A stretch of DNA of 64,000 nt. Origin: a bacterium (GTDB lineage: Bacteria; Verrucomicrobiota; Kiritimatiellia; CAIKKV01; CAITUY01). The DNA lies in assembly GCA_037143175.1 (NCBI GenBank), contig JBAWZF010000012.1, positions 1 through 64,000 on the forward strand, given 5' to 3'. The number at the start of each line of letters is the position of its first letter. Position 1 is the first letter of the stretch. Under the pieces are notes generated by a model. The model was not told the DNA's origin and did not search any database. It saw only the letters and a program-made list of their open reading frames with translations. A program made the translations under genes and the position numbers. Shown piece after piece: positions 45,074 through 53,017 of this stretch.

Positions 45074-46340
45074 AGGTATTGCGGAGCAGAATCAGATTGA
45101 GCACAATGACGATAATGGCGATGGCCCAGAGCAGGATCTTGCCGCGCGGAGTATTGGCGTGAGTGCCCATGACCTTTGGAGATGAGGTCAGGTAGACCTG
45201 CAGCATAATGGTGAACGGCAGTTGGATGCTTAGCAGGACTTGAGAAAGAATCAATGCTTTGAAACTGTTCGTGACAAACAGGATAGCTAAAAAGGCAGCG
45301 CCTAATGTGATGGCCACCCCGAGTTTTGATGTCCGGGTATGGATATCGTAATGCTTGTTGAACATTCCCGCATAGATGGAGCTACCGGCCATCCCTGCGG
45401 TTACACTGGCGGTCAAGCCTGCACAGAGGAGCGCAACGGCGAAGAGCGTGGCGGCCAAGGGGCCATTTCCACCCAGAATCGGCCGCAACATATCTTGAGC
45501 CTGTTCCAATGATGTGACAGGGACGCCCGCTCTAAAGAAGGTGGCAGCGGCCAGCAGAATCATCGCACTATTGATCATCCACCCGATAATCATGGAAAAC
45601 AGGGTGTCGAGCCACTCATACTTCAGATGATTGGCAATGGCGCTTTCCCCTTGGATATTCCATTGCCGGCTCTGAATGACTTCGGAGTGAAGAAACAGGT
45701 TGTGAGGCATAACGACCGCCCCAAGTACGCCCATGACAATCAAGATCGAGCCGGTGGGGAGCGCGGGGGTTACCCAGCCTTTGGCGGCCGTGACCCAGTT
45801 TGTGTCTATCAGGAACATTTCAGCGATAAACGCGAGACCTATCAGGGAGACAAAGCCGATAATGAGTTTCTCCAACCGCCGGTAGGAGTTCCAGAGGAGG
45901 AGACCGAGCGAAACAACAGTGGTCAGGGCGGCTCCAATTCTCAGTGGAAGCTGGAACAGCATCTGAAGCGCAATCGCACCGCCCAGAATTTCTGCAAATG
46001 CAGTGGCTATGGCGGCAATGACGGCCGAACCCAGTAGCGGGCGTGAAAGCCAGCCAGGCAGATGCTGGGTAGCCGACTCCGCGAGGCAGGAGCCCGTGAC
46101 AATTCCGAGATGGGCCGCATTATGCTGGAGCAGTATCAGCATCGCTGTGCTGATGGTGATCACCCAAAGTAAGGTATATCCGAACTGGGCACCCGCTGCG
46201 ACATTGGTTGCCCAGTTCCCCGGGTCAATGAACCCGACAGTCACCAGCATGCCGGGCCCAAGAAAACGCAGGGCATTTAAGGCACCCGAGTAGGCTCGTT
46301 TCTTTTGAAGATGTTCGTGAAGTTGTCTCAATAGATTCAT
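45063..46340 (-). CDS. Nramp-family divalent metal transporter (MntH-like)
   Basis: A 425-residue membrane protein with about eleven transmembrane helices. The metal-site motifs are FIDPGNWATN in helix 1 and VVMPHNLFLHS in helix 6, with the Met-Pro-His core. It imports manganese or iron with protons. The Met at 46340 gives the normal short cytoplasmic N-terminus; the open frame extends 50 residues upstream without family likeness. The 217-base gap to pheS is the divergent control region; I saw no clear Fur or MntR box. Confidence 0.92.
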   Translation of the reverse strand: MNLLRQLHEHLQKKRAYSGALNALRFLGPGMLVTVGFIDPGNWATNVAAGAQFGYTLLWVITISTAMLILLQHNAAHLGIVTGSCLAESATQHLPGWLSRPLLGSAVIAAIATAFAEILGGAIALQMLFQLPLRIGAALTTVVSLGLLLWNSYRRLEKLIIGFVSLIGLAFIAEMFLIDTNWVTAAKGWVTPALPTGSILIVMGVLGAVVMPHNLFLHSEVIQSRQWNIQGESAIANHLKYEWLDTLFSMIIGWMINSAMILLAAATFFRAGVPVTSLEQAQDMLRPILGGNGPLAATLFAVALLCAGLTASVTAGMAGSSIYAGMFNKHYDIHTRTSKLGVAITLGAAFLAILFVTNSFKALILSQVLLSIQLPFTIMLQVYLTSSPKVMGTHANTPRGKILLWAIAIIVIVLNLILLRNTFMP

Positions 46341-46557
46341 GCGGGGGGAAACTATAGCAAAGTCCGGAAAAGTTGAGAGTCCAAAGTAACCTGTCTTTGA
46401 CGCCGGGCGAATAACAAATTTTAGGAAGTTACTCAAAAGGCCTTTATTCCAACCCCTGAAAACACATACGAAGACATTCTCGACACCCAATCAGTGTTTC
46501 TGTAGTTTACTTGGCCTTTATGGCGTTGGATGGGAGTTTTGGAAAACGGGGCTATTT

Positions 46558-47577
46558 ATGAATGCACAGGATATTGTTGCGCTGAAGGAGCAGAGTCTGG
46601 CGGAAGTCAAGGCGGCTGCCTCCTTGAATGAAATTGATGCTGTCCGGATTAAATACCTGGGACGGAAGGGCTTGCTGCCTGCAATTATGGAGGGACTCAA
46701 GACCGTCGCACCTGATGATCGACCGGAAGTAGGGCGTCGCGCCAATGAACTTAAGCAGGAATTGGGGCTGGCACTGGATGAAGTGAAGGCCGCCCTCGGT
46801 GCGGCCTCAAAAGCGGCCGACCAGAAACAATTTGATGTCACCTTACCCGGCGCCTGGAAAACCCTTGGCTCTCGCCATCCCGTTACTCAGGTGATCGAGG
46901 AAGCCATCCGGATTTTCAGTATGCTCGGGTTCACAGTGGCGGATGGGCCCGATATGGAGACCGAATACCATAACTTTGATGCCCTGAACACGCCTGCTGA
47001 CCACCCGTCCCGCGACACGCAGGATACATTCTGGCTGGATAAGAAGACCTTGCTGCGGACACAGACCTCGCCGGTTCAGATTCGCGTGATGGAAAGTTGC
47101 AAGCCTCCGATTCGCATTATTGCGCCTGGTCGCTGTTACCGGCGTGATACCACCGACGCCACTCATAGCGCGAACTTCCATCAGATCGAAGGCCTGTATG
47201 TGGATCGTAAAGTCTCGATGGCGGATCTGAAGGGGGATATCACCTTCTTTGCCAACCAGATGATGGGGCCGAATGTCAAAGTGCGGTTCCGTCCTCATTT
47301 CTTCCCCTTTACCGAGCCCAGTGTGGAATATGATTTTTCCTGTCATGTCTGTGGCGGCCAGGGCTGCCGGGTCTGTAAAAATAGTGGCTGGATAGAAATC
47401 TCCGGTGCTGGCATGGTCAACCCCAAAGTCTTTAACATCGTGGGCTATGACCCCGAGTCGGTTACAGGTTATGCCTTCGGCATGGGCGTTGAACGCATTG
47501 CCATGATCAAGTTCGGTATCGAGGATATCCGACTGCTGTATGATAACGATGTGCGATTCTTGTCCCAATTTTCCTGA
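46558..47577 (+). CDS. pheS: Phenylalanyl-tRNA synthetase alpha subunit
   Basis: A 339-residue class II synthetase subunit. An N-terminal coiled coil is followed by the catalytic core: GSRHPVTQVIEEAIRIFSMLGF, FDALNTPADHPSRDTQDTFW, RCYRRDTTDATHSANFHQIEGL (motif 2) and FGMGVERIAMIKFGI (motif 3). A CxxC pair near the end (CHVCGGQGCRVCKNSGW) is a common feature. It pairs with PheT, whose gene follows after 11 bases. No T-box or Phe-rich leader peptide was found upstream. Confidence 0.97.
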   Translation: MNAQDIVALKEQSLAEVKAAASLNEIDAVRIKYLGRKGLLPAIMEGLKTVAPDDRPEVGRRANELKQELGLALDEVKAALGAASKAADQKQFDVTLPGAWKTLGSRHPVTQVIEEAIRIFSMLGFTVADGPDMETEYHNFDALNTPADHPSRDTQDTFWLDKKTLLRTQTSPVQIRVMESCKPPIRIIAPGRCYRRDTTDATHSANFHQIEGLYVDRKVSMADLKGDITFFANQMMGPNVKVRFRPHFFPFTEPSVEYDFSCHVCGGQGCRVCKNSGWIEISGAGMVNPKVFNIVGYDPESVTGYAFGMGVERIAMIKFGIEDIRLLYDNDVRFLSQFS

Positions 47578-47588
47578 GGAATACGACC

Positions 47589-50024
47589 ATGAAACTTCCA
47601 TTGAGCTGGTTAAAAGAATATGTGGATTTTGAACTGACCCCCAAGGAACTGGCCTCCCTGCTGACGTTCTCCGGAACCGAAGTCGAGGGGATCAAGACCA
47701 TTGGTGGTGATTTTACGGGCCTGATAGTGGGCGAGGTGCTCAGTGTTGAGCGGCATCCGAATGCCGACCGCCTGACCGTCTGTCAAGTGAATGACGGAAC
47801 GAGCACGCTGACGGTGGTCTGTGGGGCACCTAATGTGGCCGCCGGGATCAAGGTGCCACTGGCAACGATCGGGACTACCTTGCCGAATGGTTTAAAGATC
47901 AAAAAGGCCAAGGTGCGTGGCATCGAATCGTTCGGTATGCTTTGCGCCGCTGACGAATTGGGCCTTTCTGAGGATCACAACGGCTTGATGATCCTGCCTG
48001 CCGATGTCATAACGGGGACGCCTTTCTCCGAGATCGTGGGTCCGCCCGAGACGGTATTGGAACTCGAAGTGACGCCCAACCGCCCCGATTGCCTCAGCAT
48101 GATCGGGATGGCTCGTGAGGTAGCAACCTTGTTGGGAAAGCCCTTGAAGATTCCCGCTCCGGTGATGAAGGAGTCCGGCACGTCTGTCGAGAGTTTAGCT
48201 AGTGTGACGATCGAGGATGCCGTAGGATGTCCACGTTACACCGGTCGGGTGGTGCAGGGGATCACGATCGCGCCAAGTCCGCAATGGCTTCAGAGTCGGT
48301 TGTCCGCGGCGGGGATTCGCCCCATTAACAATGTCGTTGATATCACCAACTATGTCATGTTGGAGTCCGGTCAGCCTCTGCATGCCTTTGATTACGAATT
48401 ATTGGAAGGCCATAAGATTGTGGTGCGGCGCGCCAGGGTTGATGAGGCTATGAGCACTCTTGATGGGGCGGCCCGTGAGCTTACTTCTGAGATGCTGTTG
48501 ATTGCCGATGTGCGGCGTCCTGTGGCAGTAGCCGGCGTGATGGGCGGGGCGGGGAGTGAGATTCGCGACGTTACCAAAACGGTGTTGCTGGAGAGCGCCT
48601 ATTTCAAGCCGTCTGATGTTCGCAAGACCTCCAAGAAAATGGGGCTCTCGTCCGAGTCATCCTACCGCTTTGAACGCGGCGTGGATGTCGAAAACGTGGA
48701 GTGGGTCAGTCGCCGGGCAGTTCAGTTGATGTGTGAACTGGCCGGTGGGGTGGCAGCCAAGGGGGTAATAGATGTATACCCGACCAAGACGGCGCATGGA
48801 CAGGTGACGCTCCGGTTTGCTCGTGTCCGGGACTTGCTTGGAATTGAGATCACCAATGAGAAAGTGATGTCGATTTTCACCTCTCTTGGGTTTGGTATCG
48901 TGTCGAACGACGCGGTCCGTTGTGTGGTTGATGTACCCGCTTTCAGGGTGGATGTGTTGCAGGAGGCGGATCTCATTGAGGAAGTCGCCCGTATCAATGG
49001 GCTGGATAAAATTCCCTCACCTTCACCAGTGGCGAAGATTGTGCCGGGAGTCGACGACAAACCGACCCGTGCGGTTTTAGCACTGCGTGAGAATCTGGTC
49101 GGGTTGGGGCTTGCCGAAACCATGAACTACAGCTTCCTGTCTGAGAAGTTGCTGGATCTGGTGGACTATGGGGACGCGGCGAAGCGGGTTGTATTGCCGA
49201 ACCCGATCAGTGCAGATCATACGATTCTGAGGGATTCGTTCATCCCGCAGATGATCGAGACACTGGGTAAAAACCGGGCACGCCAGGCTCGGGAAGCGTC
49301 ATTATTTGAAATGGGCCGCGTGTTCTTTAAGGATGCCGATGGCAAGAATGCCGAGTCGGACCGCATTTGCATCGGGCTGATGGGGCCGGTCGGTCGGGCA
49401 GGGATTCTGAAGTCGCAGCCGGTGAAGGATGAGGAGATGTTCCAGTGGATCAAGGGGATTCTCGAGTCACTTGGCCGGGCGCAACATGTGGCGGCAGTCG
49501 CCCGTGGCGGGCTGTGCCGTCTGGATATCGAATTGAAGCCCTTATCGAGTCCTTGCTTTGAAGAAGGCCGTGCGGTCTCGGTGTGGCTGGCGGGAGTCAA
49601 TGTCGGTGTGATGGGCCTGGTCAGTGAACGCTTGCGCAATGAGTGGCGTATGGCGGATCCTGTCGCAGTGCTTGAGCTTGAGGTGGCGCCGCTGCTCAAG
49701 GATGTGCTGCGGGTTCCGGTATCTCATGGAATCGGTTCATTCCCCGGCGTCGATCGTGATGTGGCCATGGTGGTGGAAGATGGTATCTCGCATGAGGCGA
49801 TACTGAAATCTATCTGGACGGCCGCCCCGCCGGAGTTAGTCGACATCCAGCTTTTCGATGTCTATCGCGGTGAGAACCTGGGGAAAGGACGGAAGAGTCT
49901 GGCCTATTCGCTGACCTATCGCTCCATGGACAAGACCCTGACCGATGAAGTAGCCAACGCTTTCCACGACAAGGTCAAAGCCGCCTTACGAAAAGATGTG
50001 GCCGCCGATATAAGAGAGGGCTGA
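47589..50024 (+). CDS. pheT: Phenylalanyl-tRNA synthetase beta subunit
   Basis: An 811-residue beta subunit. Domains in order: N-terminal SWLKEYVDFELTPKELASLL, a tRNA-binding EMAP-like domain (about 40-150, with VCGAPNVAAG), B3/B4 editing region with FERGVDVENVEWVSRRA, B5 (VYPTKTAHGQVTLRF...), the class II-like core and a C-terminal anticodon-binding FDX-ACB fold (FPGVDRDVAMVVEDGISHEAI, SLAYSLTYRSMDKTLTDEV). Together with PheS it charges tRNA-Phe. A perfect palindrome follows 11 bases after the stop. Confidence 0.97.
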   Translation: MKLPLSWLKEYVDFELTPKELASLLTFSGTEVEGIKTIGGDFTGLIVGEVLSVERHPNADRLTVCQVNDGTSTLTVVCGAPNVAAGIKVPLATIGTTLPNGLKIKKAKVRGIESFGMLCAADELGLSEDHNGLMILPADVITGTPFSEIVGPPETVLELEVTPNRPDCLSMIGMAREVATLLGKPLKIPAPVMKESGTSVESLASVTIEDAVGCPRYTGRVVQGITIAPSPQWLQSRLSAAGIRPINNVVDITNYVMLESGQPLHAFDYELLEGHKIVVRRARVDEAMSTLDGAARELTSEMLLIADVRRPVAVAGVMGGAGSEIRDVTKTVLLESAYFKPSDVRKTSKKMGLSSESSYRFERGVDVENVEWVSRRAVQLMCELAGGVAAKGVIDVYPTKTAHGQVTLRFARVRDLLGIEITNEKVMSIFTSLGFGIVSNDAVRCVVDVPAFRVDVLQEADLIEEVARINGLDKIPSPSPVAKIVPGVDDKPTRAVLALRENLVGLGLAETMNYSFLSEKLLDLVDYGDAAKRVVLPNPISADHTILRDSFIPQMIETLGKNRARQAREASLFEMGRVFFKDADGKNAESDRICIGLMGPVGRAGILKSQPVKDEEMFQWIKGILESLGRAQHVAAVARGGLCRLDIELKPLSSPCFEEGRAVSVWLAGVNVGVMGLVSERLRNEWRMADPVAVLELEVAPLLKDVLRVPVSHGIGSFPGVDRDVAMVVEDGISHEAILKSIWTAAPPELVDIQLFDVYRGENLGKGRKSLAYSLTYRSMDKTLTDEVANAFHDKVKAALRKDVAADIREG

Positions 50025-50035
50025 TTAGTTGGAAT

Positions 50036-50063
50036 GTAGGGCCGTCGCTTGCGACGGCCCTAC
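50036..50063. repeat. Perfect 13-bp palindrome after pheT (REP-like)
   Basis: GTAGGGCCGTCGC (50036-50048), TT, GCGACGGCCCTAC (50051-50063). It is GC-rich and has no T-run after it, so it is more like a REP element than a terminator, though it could stabilise the pheST message end. It lies in the 62-base gap before dtd. Confidence 0.7.
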
Positions 50064-50086
50064 GGTAAATCAGGCGATTTAACGAT

Positions 50087-50545
50087 ATGAAGGCTTTGAT
50101 CCAGAGAGTGAGCCGGGCAAGGGTGACGGTGGAGGGGAAGGAAACCGGGGCCATCGGGAAAGGCTATGCCATTCTTTTGGGCGTCCGGTTACAGGATACT
50201 GATACTGATGCCATCTTCCTGGCAGAAAAGACCGCAGGACTTCGCATTTTTACCGATGCCGAGGATAGGATGAATCTTGCATTGTCTGATGTAGATGGAA
50301 CCGTTTTGGTCGTTTCGCAGTTCACACTTTACGCTGATACCCGCAAGGGAAACCGTCCCAGCTTTATCAATGCTGCCGCTCCTGCCGAAGCCGAACGCCT
50401 TTACGAGGTCTATGTCAACCAACTCCGCCGTATTCTCGGGCCGGACAAAGTGGCGACCGGTATATTCCGCGCCAACATGAGTGTCGAGATCATCAACGAC
50501 GGCCCAGTCACGATCGAGTTGTGCTCGGATGGTAGGACGATTTGA
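50087..50545 (+). CDS. dtd: D-aminoacyl-tRNA deacylase
   Basis: A 152-residue Dtd, normal length. MKALIQRVSRARVTVEG starts it; the active-site blocks are VVSQFTLYADTRKGNRPSF and INDGPVTIEL. It frees tRNA from wrongly attached D-amino acids and glycine. It follows pheST, a sensible quality-control neighbour, and precedes an SDR gene by 49 bases. Confidence 0.96.
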   Translation: MKALIQRVSRARVTVEGKETGAIGKGYAILLGVRLQDTDTDAIFLAEKTAGLRIFTDAEDRMNLALSDVDGTVLVVSQFTLYADTRKGNRPSFINAAAPAEAERLYEVYVNQLRRILGPDKVATGIFRANMSVEIINDGPVTIELCSDGRTI

Positions 50546-50594
50546 GGCCTAACTCATACTTCGTAATTCATACATGGAAGAGGAGGGCTGATGA

Positions 50595-51347
50595 ATGCGT
50601 AAACACGTGGCAGTCATGACCGGCGGGGCGCAAGGGATTGGCAAGGCCTTGGCCCACCGCTTCCTGTTGGACGGCTTTGCGGTGGTGATTGCCGATGTCG
50701 ATGAGGAAGCCGGCCGTGAAACGGAAGCTGAGTATACCGGGCTAGGTGCCATTCGTTTTGTCAAAGCCAATGTCGCGTCCGAACCTGATGTCGTGCGCCT
50801 TGTGGCTGACACACTGGCGGCTTTCAATGGGGTGAACGTGCTGATCAATAATGCCGCGATTGGGTGTAATGAGCCTGTGACAGAGCTCAGCCTGACCGAT
50901 TGGGATCGTGTAATCGGGGTTAACTTAACGGGCCCGTTCCTTTGCGCTAAACATTTTGCGCCTTCCCTGCGCCAGAGACATGGTGCCATCATTAACATTG
51001 CCTCCACCCGCGCGTTGATGTCAGAACCCAATACGGAAGCCTATTCTGCAAGTAAGGGTGGCATCATGGCGTTGACCCATGCGCTGGCCGCGAGTCTTGC
51101 ACCGGATGTCCGCGTGAATTGCATTAGTCCCGGCTGGATTGAAACAGGGGCCTGGCGTAAGGCGAAAGAACGGACCACACCTGTCCATAGTGAGGCCGAT
51201 AAGAAGCAGCATTGGGTGGGGCGGGTTGGCCAACCCGAGGACATTTCCAGCCTTGCCGCGTATCTCGCTTCTGCCCAAAGCGGATTCATCACAGGCAGTA
51301 ATATGGTGGTGGATGGTGGCATGACTCATAAAATGATCTACGTGTGA
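50595..51347 (+). CDS. Short-chain dehydrogenase/reductase
   Basis: A 250-residue classical SDR. The nucleotide motif TGGAQGIGKALA (9-20), NNAAIG (about 86-91), the catalytic Ser in NIASTRALM and YSASKGG are all present, and a C-terminal GSNMVVDGGM completes the fold. D37-like acidic residues after the second strand (ADVDEE) suggest NAD preference. The substrate cannot be read from the sequence; glucose or sugar dehydrogenases and ketoreductases look alike. A repeat array lies after the stop. Confidence 0.92.
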   Translation: MRKHVAVMTGGAQGIGKALAHRFLLDGFAVVIADVDEEAGRETEAEYTGLGAIRFVKANVASEPDVVRLVADTLAAFNGVNVLINNAAIGCNEPVTELSLTDWDRVIGVNLTGPFLCAKHFAPSLRQRHGAIINIASTRALMSEPNTEAYSASKGGIMALTHALAASLAPDVRVNCISPGWIETGAWRKAKERTTPVHSEADKKQHWVGRVGQPEDISSLAAYLASAQSGFITGSNMVVDGGMTHKMIYV

Positions 51348-51350
51348 GGA

Positions 51351-51475
51351 GCCAGTGGCCAGTGAGCAGTGAGCAGTAGGCAGTTGGCAGTAAGCAGTCG
51401 TCATTGAGAATTCTGCTTGCTGCAAACTGCTTACTGTAAACTGCCTACTGCTTGCTGCCCACTGCTAACTGAATT
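51351..51475. repeat. Large head-to-head array of 7-bp units between converging genes
   Basis: The left arm has seven units in strict phase from 51351: GCCAGTG, GCCAGTG, AGCAGTG, AGCAGTA, GGCAGTT, GGCAGTA, AGCAGTC. After a 13-base centre, the right arm has nine units from 51413: CTGCTTG, CTGCAAA, CTGCTTA, CTGTAAA, CTGCCTA, CTGCTTG, CTGCCCA, CTGCTAA, CTGAATT. The arms carry complementary CAG/CTG words and can pair as a long, imperfect hairpin. It fills the whole 132-base gap between the SDR and the converging kinase. Confidence 0.85.
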
Positions 51476-51479
51476 TTAT

Positions 51480-52421
51480 TCATGAGATATCTTTGCATCT
51501 TTCTGGTTGTATCTGGAGTGAAAGTTCGATGATACGGTCACGGGAGAGGAACGGTGTGCCATAGTGTTCTACCGAAGCGGCTCCTGCGGCCACCGCCCGC
51601 GCCATGATTTCAGGCGTCATGATTCGACTCGGGAAATAGTCTGCACAGAATTGGCCGAGCAAAGCATCACCGGCGCCTGTGGTATCGATACATGACACGA
51701 CCGGGGATGCGGCAAACCAGATGTGGCCCCGTCCCGCGAACCAGGCTCCCTGTGCTCCGTCGGAAACAACGATGGTTTCATGGCTGCCCATGAGCTTGCG
51801 GAGTGCATTTTGCAGCGCCGCTTTCGTCTCCAGGGCTTCGTGGAGTACGGTTTCCAGTTCTTGACGGTTAGGCTTGATCACATCCGGTTTTTCCGCCAGA
51901 GCAGCAGCCAGTGCCGGGCCCGAGGTGTCAAGGACTGTAGGACACCCTGCAGACCGGAATAGACGGATCAGATGGGCGTAAGTATCTGGAGGGAATTGGG
52001 CCGGTAAGGATCCACTCATGATGACAACGTCTTCCGGTGTTGTCAGAGATTGTACATAAGTACGCAAGGTGGGTTCGTCAAAGGACAGGTCGGGAAAACC
52101 CGGGCAGTTGAATTTCTGTTCGTGGCCAAGTTCATCGGAGATCATGAGGTTGACCCGCGTGGGGTAGGGCAGGGTGAGAAATTTACACGTAATGCCGGCA
52201 GGGGTGAGGGCGGTTTTATAGAAGTCGATGCGATCTTCACCCAGCAAACCGGCCGCCGTTACCGGCAGGCCGTTGGCGGCGAGCATTTTGGCCACATTGA
52301 CTCCCTTGCCCCCGGGGGTGTTGGCTTCCGCCATAACGGTATGCACGGCATTAAGTGTGAGCGCGCCGGAAACCGAAAGAGAATGATCAATTGCCGGATT
52401 AAGAGTAAGTGTCACAAACAT
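51480..52421 (-). CDS. PfkB-family kinase, probable 1-phosphofructokinase
   Basis: A 313-residue ribokinase-fold sugar kinase. It begins VTLTLNPAIDHSLSV, the hallmark of the FruK/LacC/PfkB subgroup, with NTPGGKGVNVAKML and the catalytic DTTGAGDALLG. Fructose-1-phosphate or tagatose-6-phosphate are the usual substrates; no PTS gene is nearby to decide. It converges on the SDR gene with the large repeat array between them. The start is divergent from tRNA-Asn. Confidence 0.9.
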   Translation of the reverse strand: MFVTLTLNPAIDHSLSVSGALTLNAVHTVMAEANTPGGKGVNVAKMLAANGLPVTAAGLLGEDRIDFYKTALTPAGITCKFLTLPYPTRVNLMISDELGHEQKFNCPGFPDLSFDEPTLRTYVQSLTTPEDVVIMSGSLPAQFPPDTYAHLIRLFRSAGCPTVLDTSGPALAAALAEKPDVIKPNRQELETVLHEALETKAALQNALRKLMGSHETIVVSDGAQGAWFAGRGHIWFAASPVVSCIDTTGAGDALLGQFCADYFPSRIMTPEIMARAVAAGAASVEHYGTPFLSRDRIIELSLQIQPERCKDIS

Positions 52422-52466
52422 CCTGTCAAAATATCATATCGTATGGAATTTGAAAAGGAGGTCACA

Positions 52467-52583
52467 ATGAACGTTTTGTCAGGAGAAATGGTCGGCGGTA
52501 AAAATGATTTTTTTAAAGATTGGTCACTTGACAATTTACTGTCAAACGCTAGAGTGTACCGCTCTTTGATTATTCCGGCGTAG
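52467..52583 (+). CDS. Possible 38-codon ORF with perfect Shine-Dalgarno, running into tRNA-Asn
   Basis: AAGGAGGT (52455-52462) sits four bases before an ATG at 52467, followed by 38 codons (MNVLSGEMVGGKNDFFKDW...) and a TAG at 52581-52583, inside the tRNA-Asn gene. The body covers the tRNA promoter. A perfect ribosome site argues for a real small gene or for the surviving head of a gene cut by the tRNA. The overlap with tRNA and the lack of any family likeness argue against. I do not recognise the peptide. Confidence 0.3.
   Translation: MNVLSGEMVGGKNDFFKDWSLDNLLSNARVYRSLIIPA
52528..52555 (+). promoter_or_regulatory. Promoter of tRNA-Asn
   Basis: TTGACA (52528-52533), 16-base spacer, TAGAGT (52550-52555). 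Transcription would begin near 52562, about twelve bases before the mature tRNA end. Confidence 0.6.
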
Positions 52584-52648
52584 CTCAATGGTAGAGCGTC
52601 TGGCTGTTAACCAGAATGTTACAGGTTCGAGTCCTGTCGCCGGAGCCA
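52574..52648 (+). tRNA. tRNA-Asn (GTT)
   Basis: A 75-base tRNA including an encoded CCA end. Acceptor TCCGGCG pairs with CGCCGGA; D arm GCTC/GAGC with loop AATGGTA; anticodon arm TCTGG/CCAGA with loop CTGTTAA and anticodon GTT; T arm ACAGG/CCTGT with loop TTCGAGT; discriminator G. All stems are perfect. It has its own promoter upstream. There is no sign of an integrated element downstream; the next gene converges after about 75 bases. Confidence 0.97.
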
Positions 52649-52723
52649 TTCAATAGACAGCTCACTCTTACCGGGTGCCTTTATTTCTATCCCCAAGATG
52701 TGATCTGTGGCGTCCCGAAAATG

Positions 52724-53017
52724 CTATTGATGGCCGATATGCGTGGTTGCCTGTGCGCTTCGTGTCGGCATAGTAGCCTGCTCAAGCGCCGCAAGATAGT
52801 GATAGGCGTGGAGTTTGGTCTGTCCGCACATCTCTTCTGATGGTTTTAGCCGGACGCATATCGCGGGGCGACTGGGCTGGCCAAAAAGCTTACAAAGACC
52901 GTCTATGGTTAATTGAAGGCATCGTAGCCCAGCCGGTTTACCGTCTGGTAATCCGGGAATAGACGAGGAAATGGAGATTTCCACGCAACAGGCTGCGCAT
53001 CCCGGCCGGCAGTTCAG
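52724..53017 (-). CDS. Small YkgJ-type cysteine cluster protein with a CTG start
   Basis: A 97-residue protein that is missed if only ATG, GTG or TTG starts are allowed. Read from a CTG at 53017 it begins with NCRPGCAACCVEISISS, then GLPDGKPAGLRCLQL, DGLCKLFGQPSRPAICVRL, SEEMCG and HYLAALEQ, which match the small YkgJ family over the whole length, including all expected cysteines (an Fe-S or zinc site). The CTG overlaps the TGA stop of the upstream methyltransferase (CTGA), like the ATGA couplings elsewhere in the window. Either CTG is a true coupled start, or an ATG was lost. A GTG at 52984 would cut off the main cysteine motif. Confidence 0.75.
   Translation of the reverse strand: MNCRPGCAACCVEISISSSIPGLPDGKPAGLRCLQLTIDGLCKLFGQPSRPAICVRLKPSEEMCGQTKLHAYHYLAALEQATMPTRSAQATTHIGHQ

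Noticed and set aside
46341-46557. T-box or Phe leader peptide before pheS
   Set aside because: No T-box core, no run of Phe codons and no terminator hairpin were seen in the gap.
51351-51475. Possible CRISPR array
   Set aside because: The repeat unit is only 7 bases, without spacers, and the direction flips in the middle. No cas gene is in the window.
52649-52723. Integrated element attached at tRNA-Asn
   Set aside because: No integrase and no repeat of the tRNA 3' end were seen; the downstream DNA is explained by the small YkgJ-type gene.
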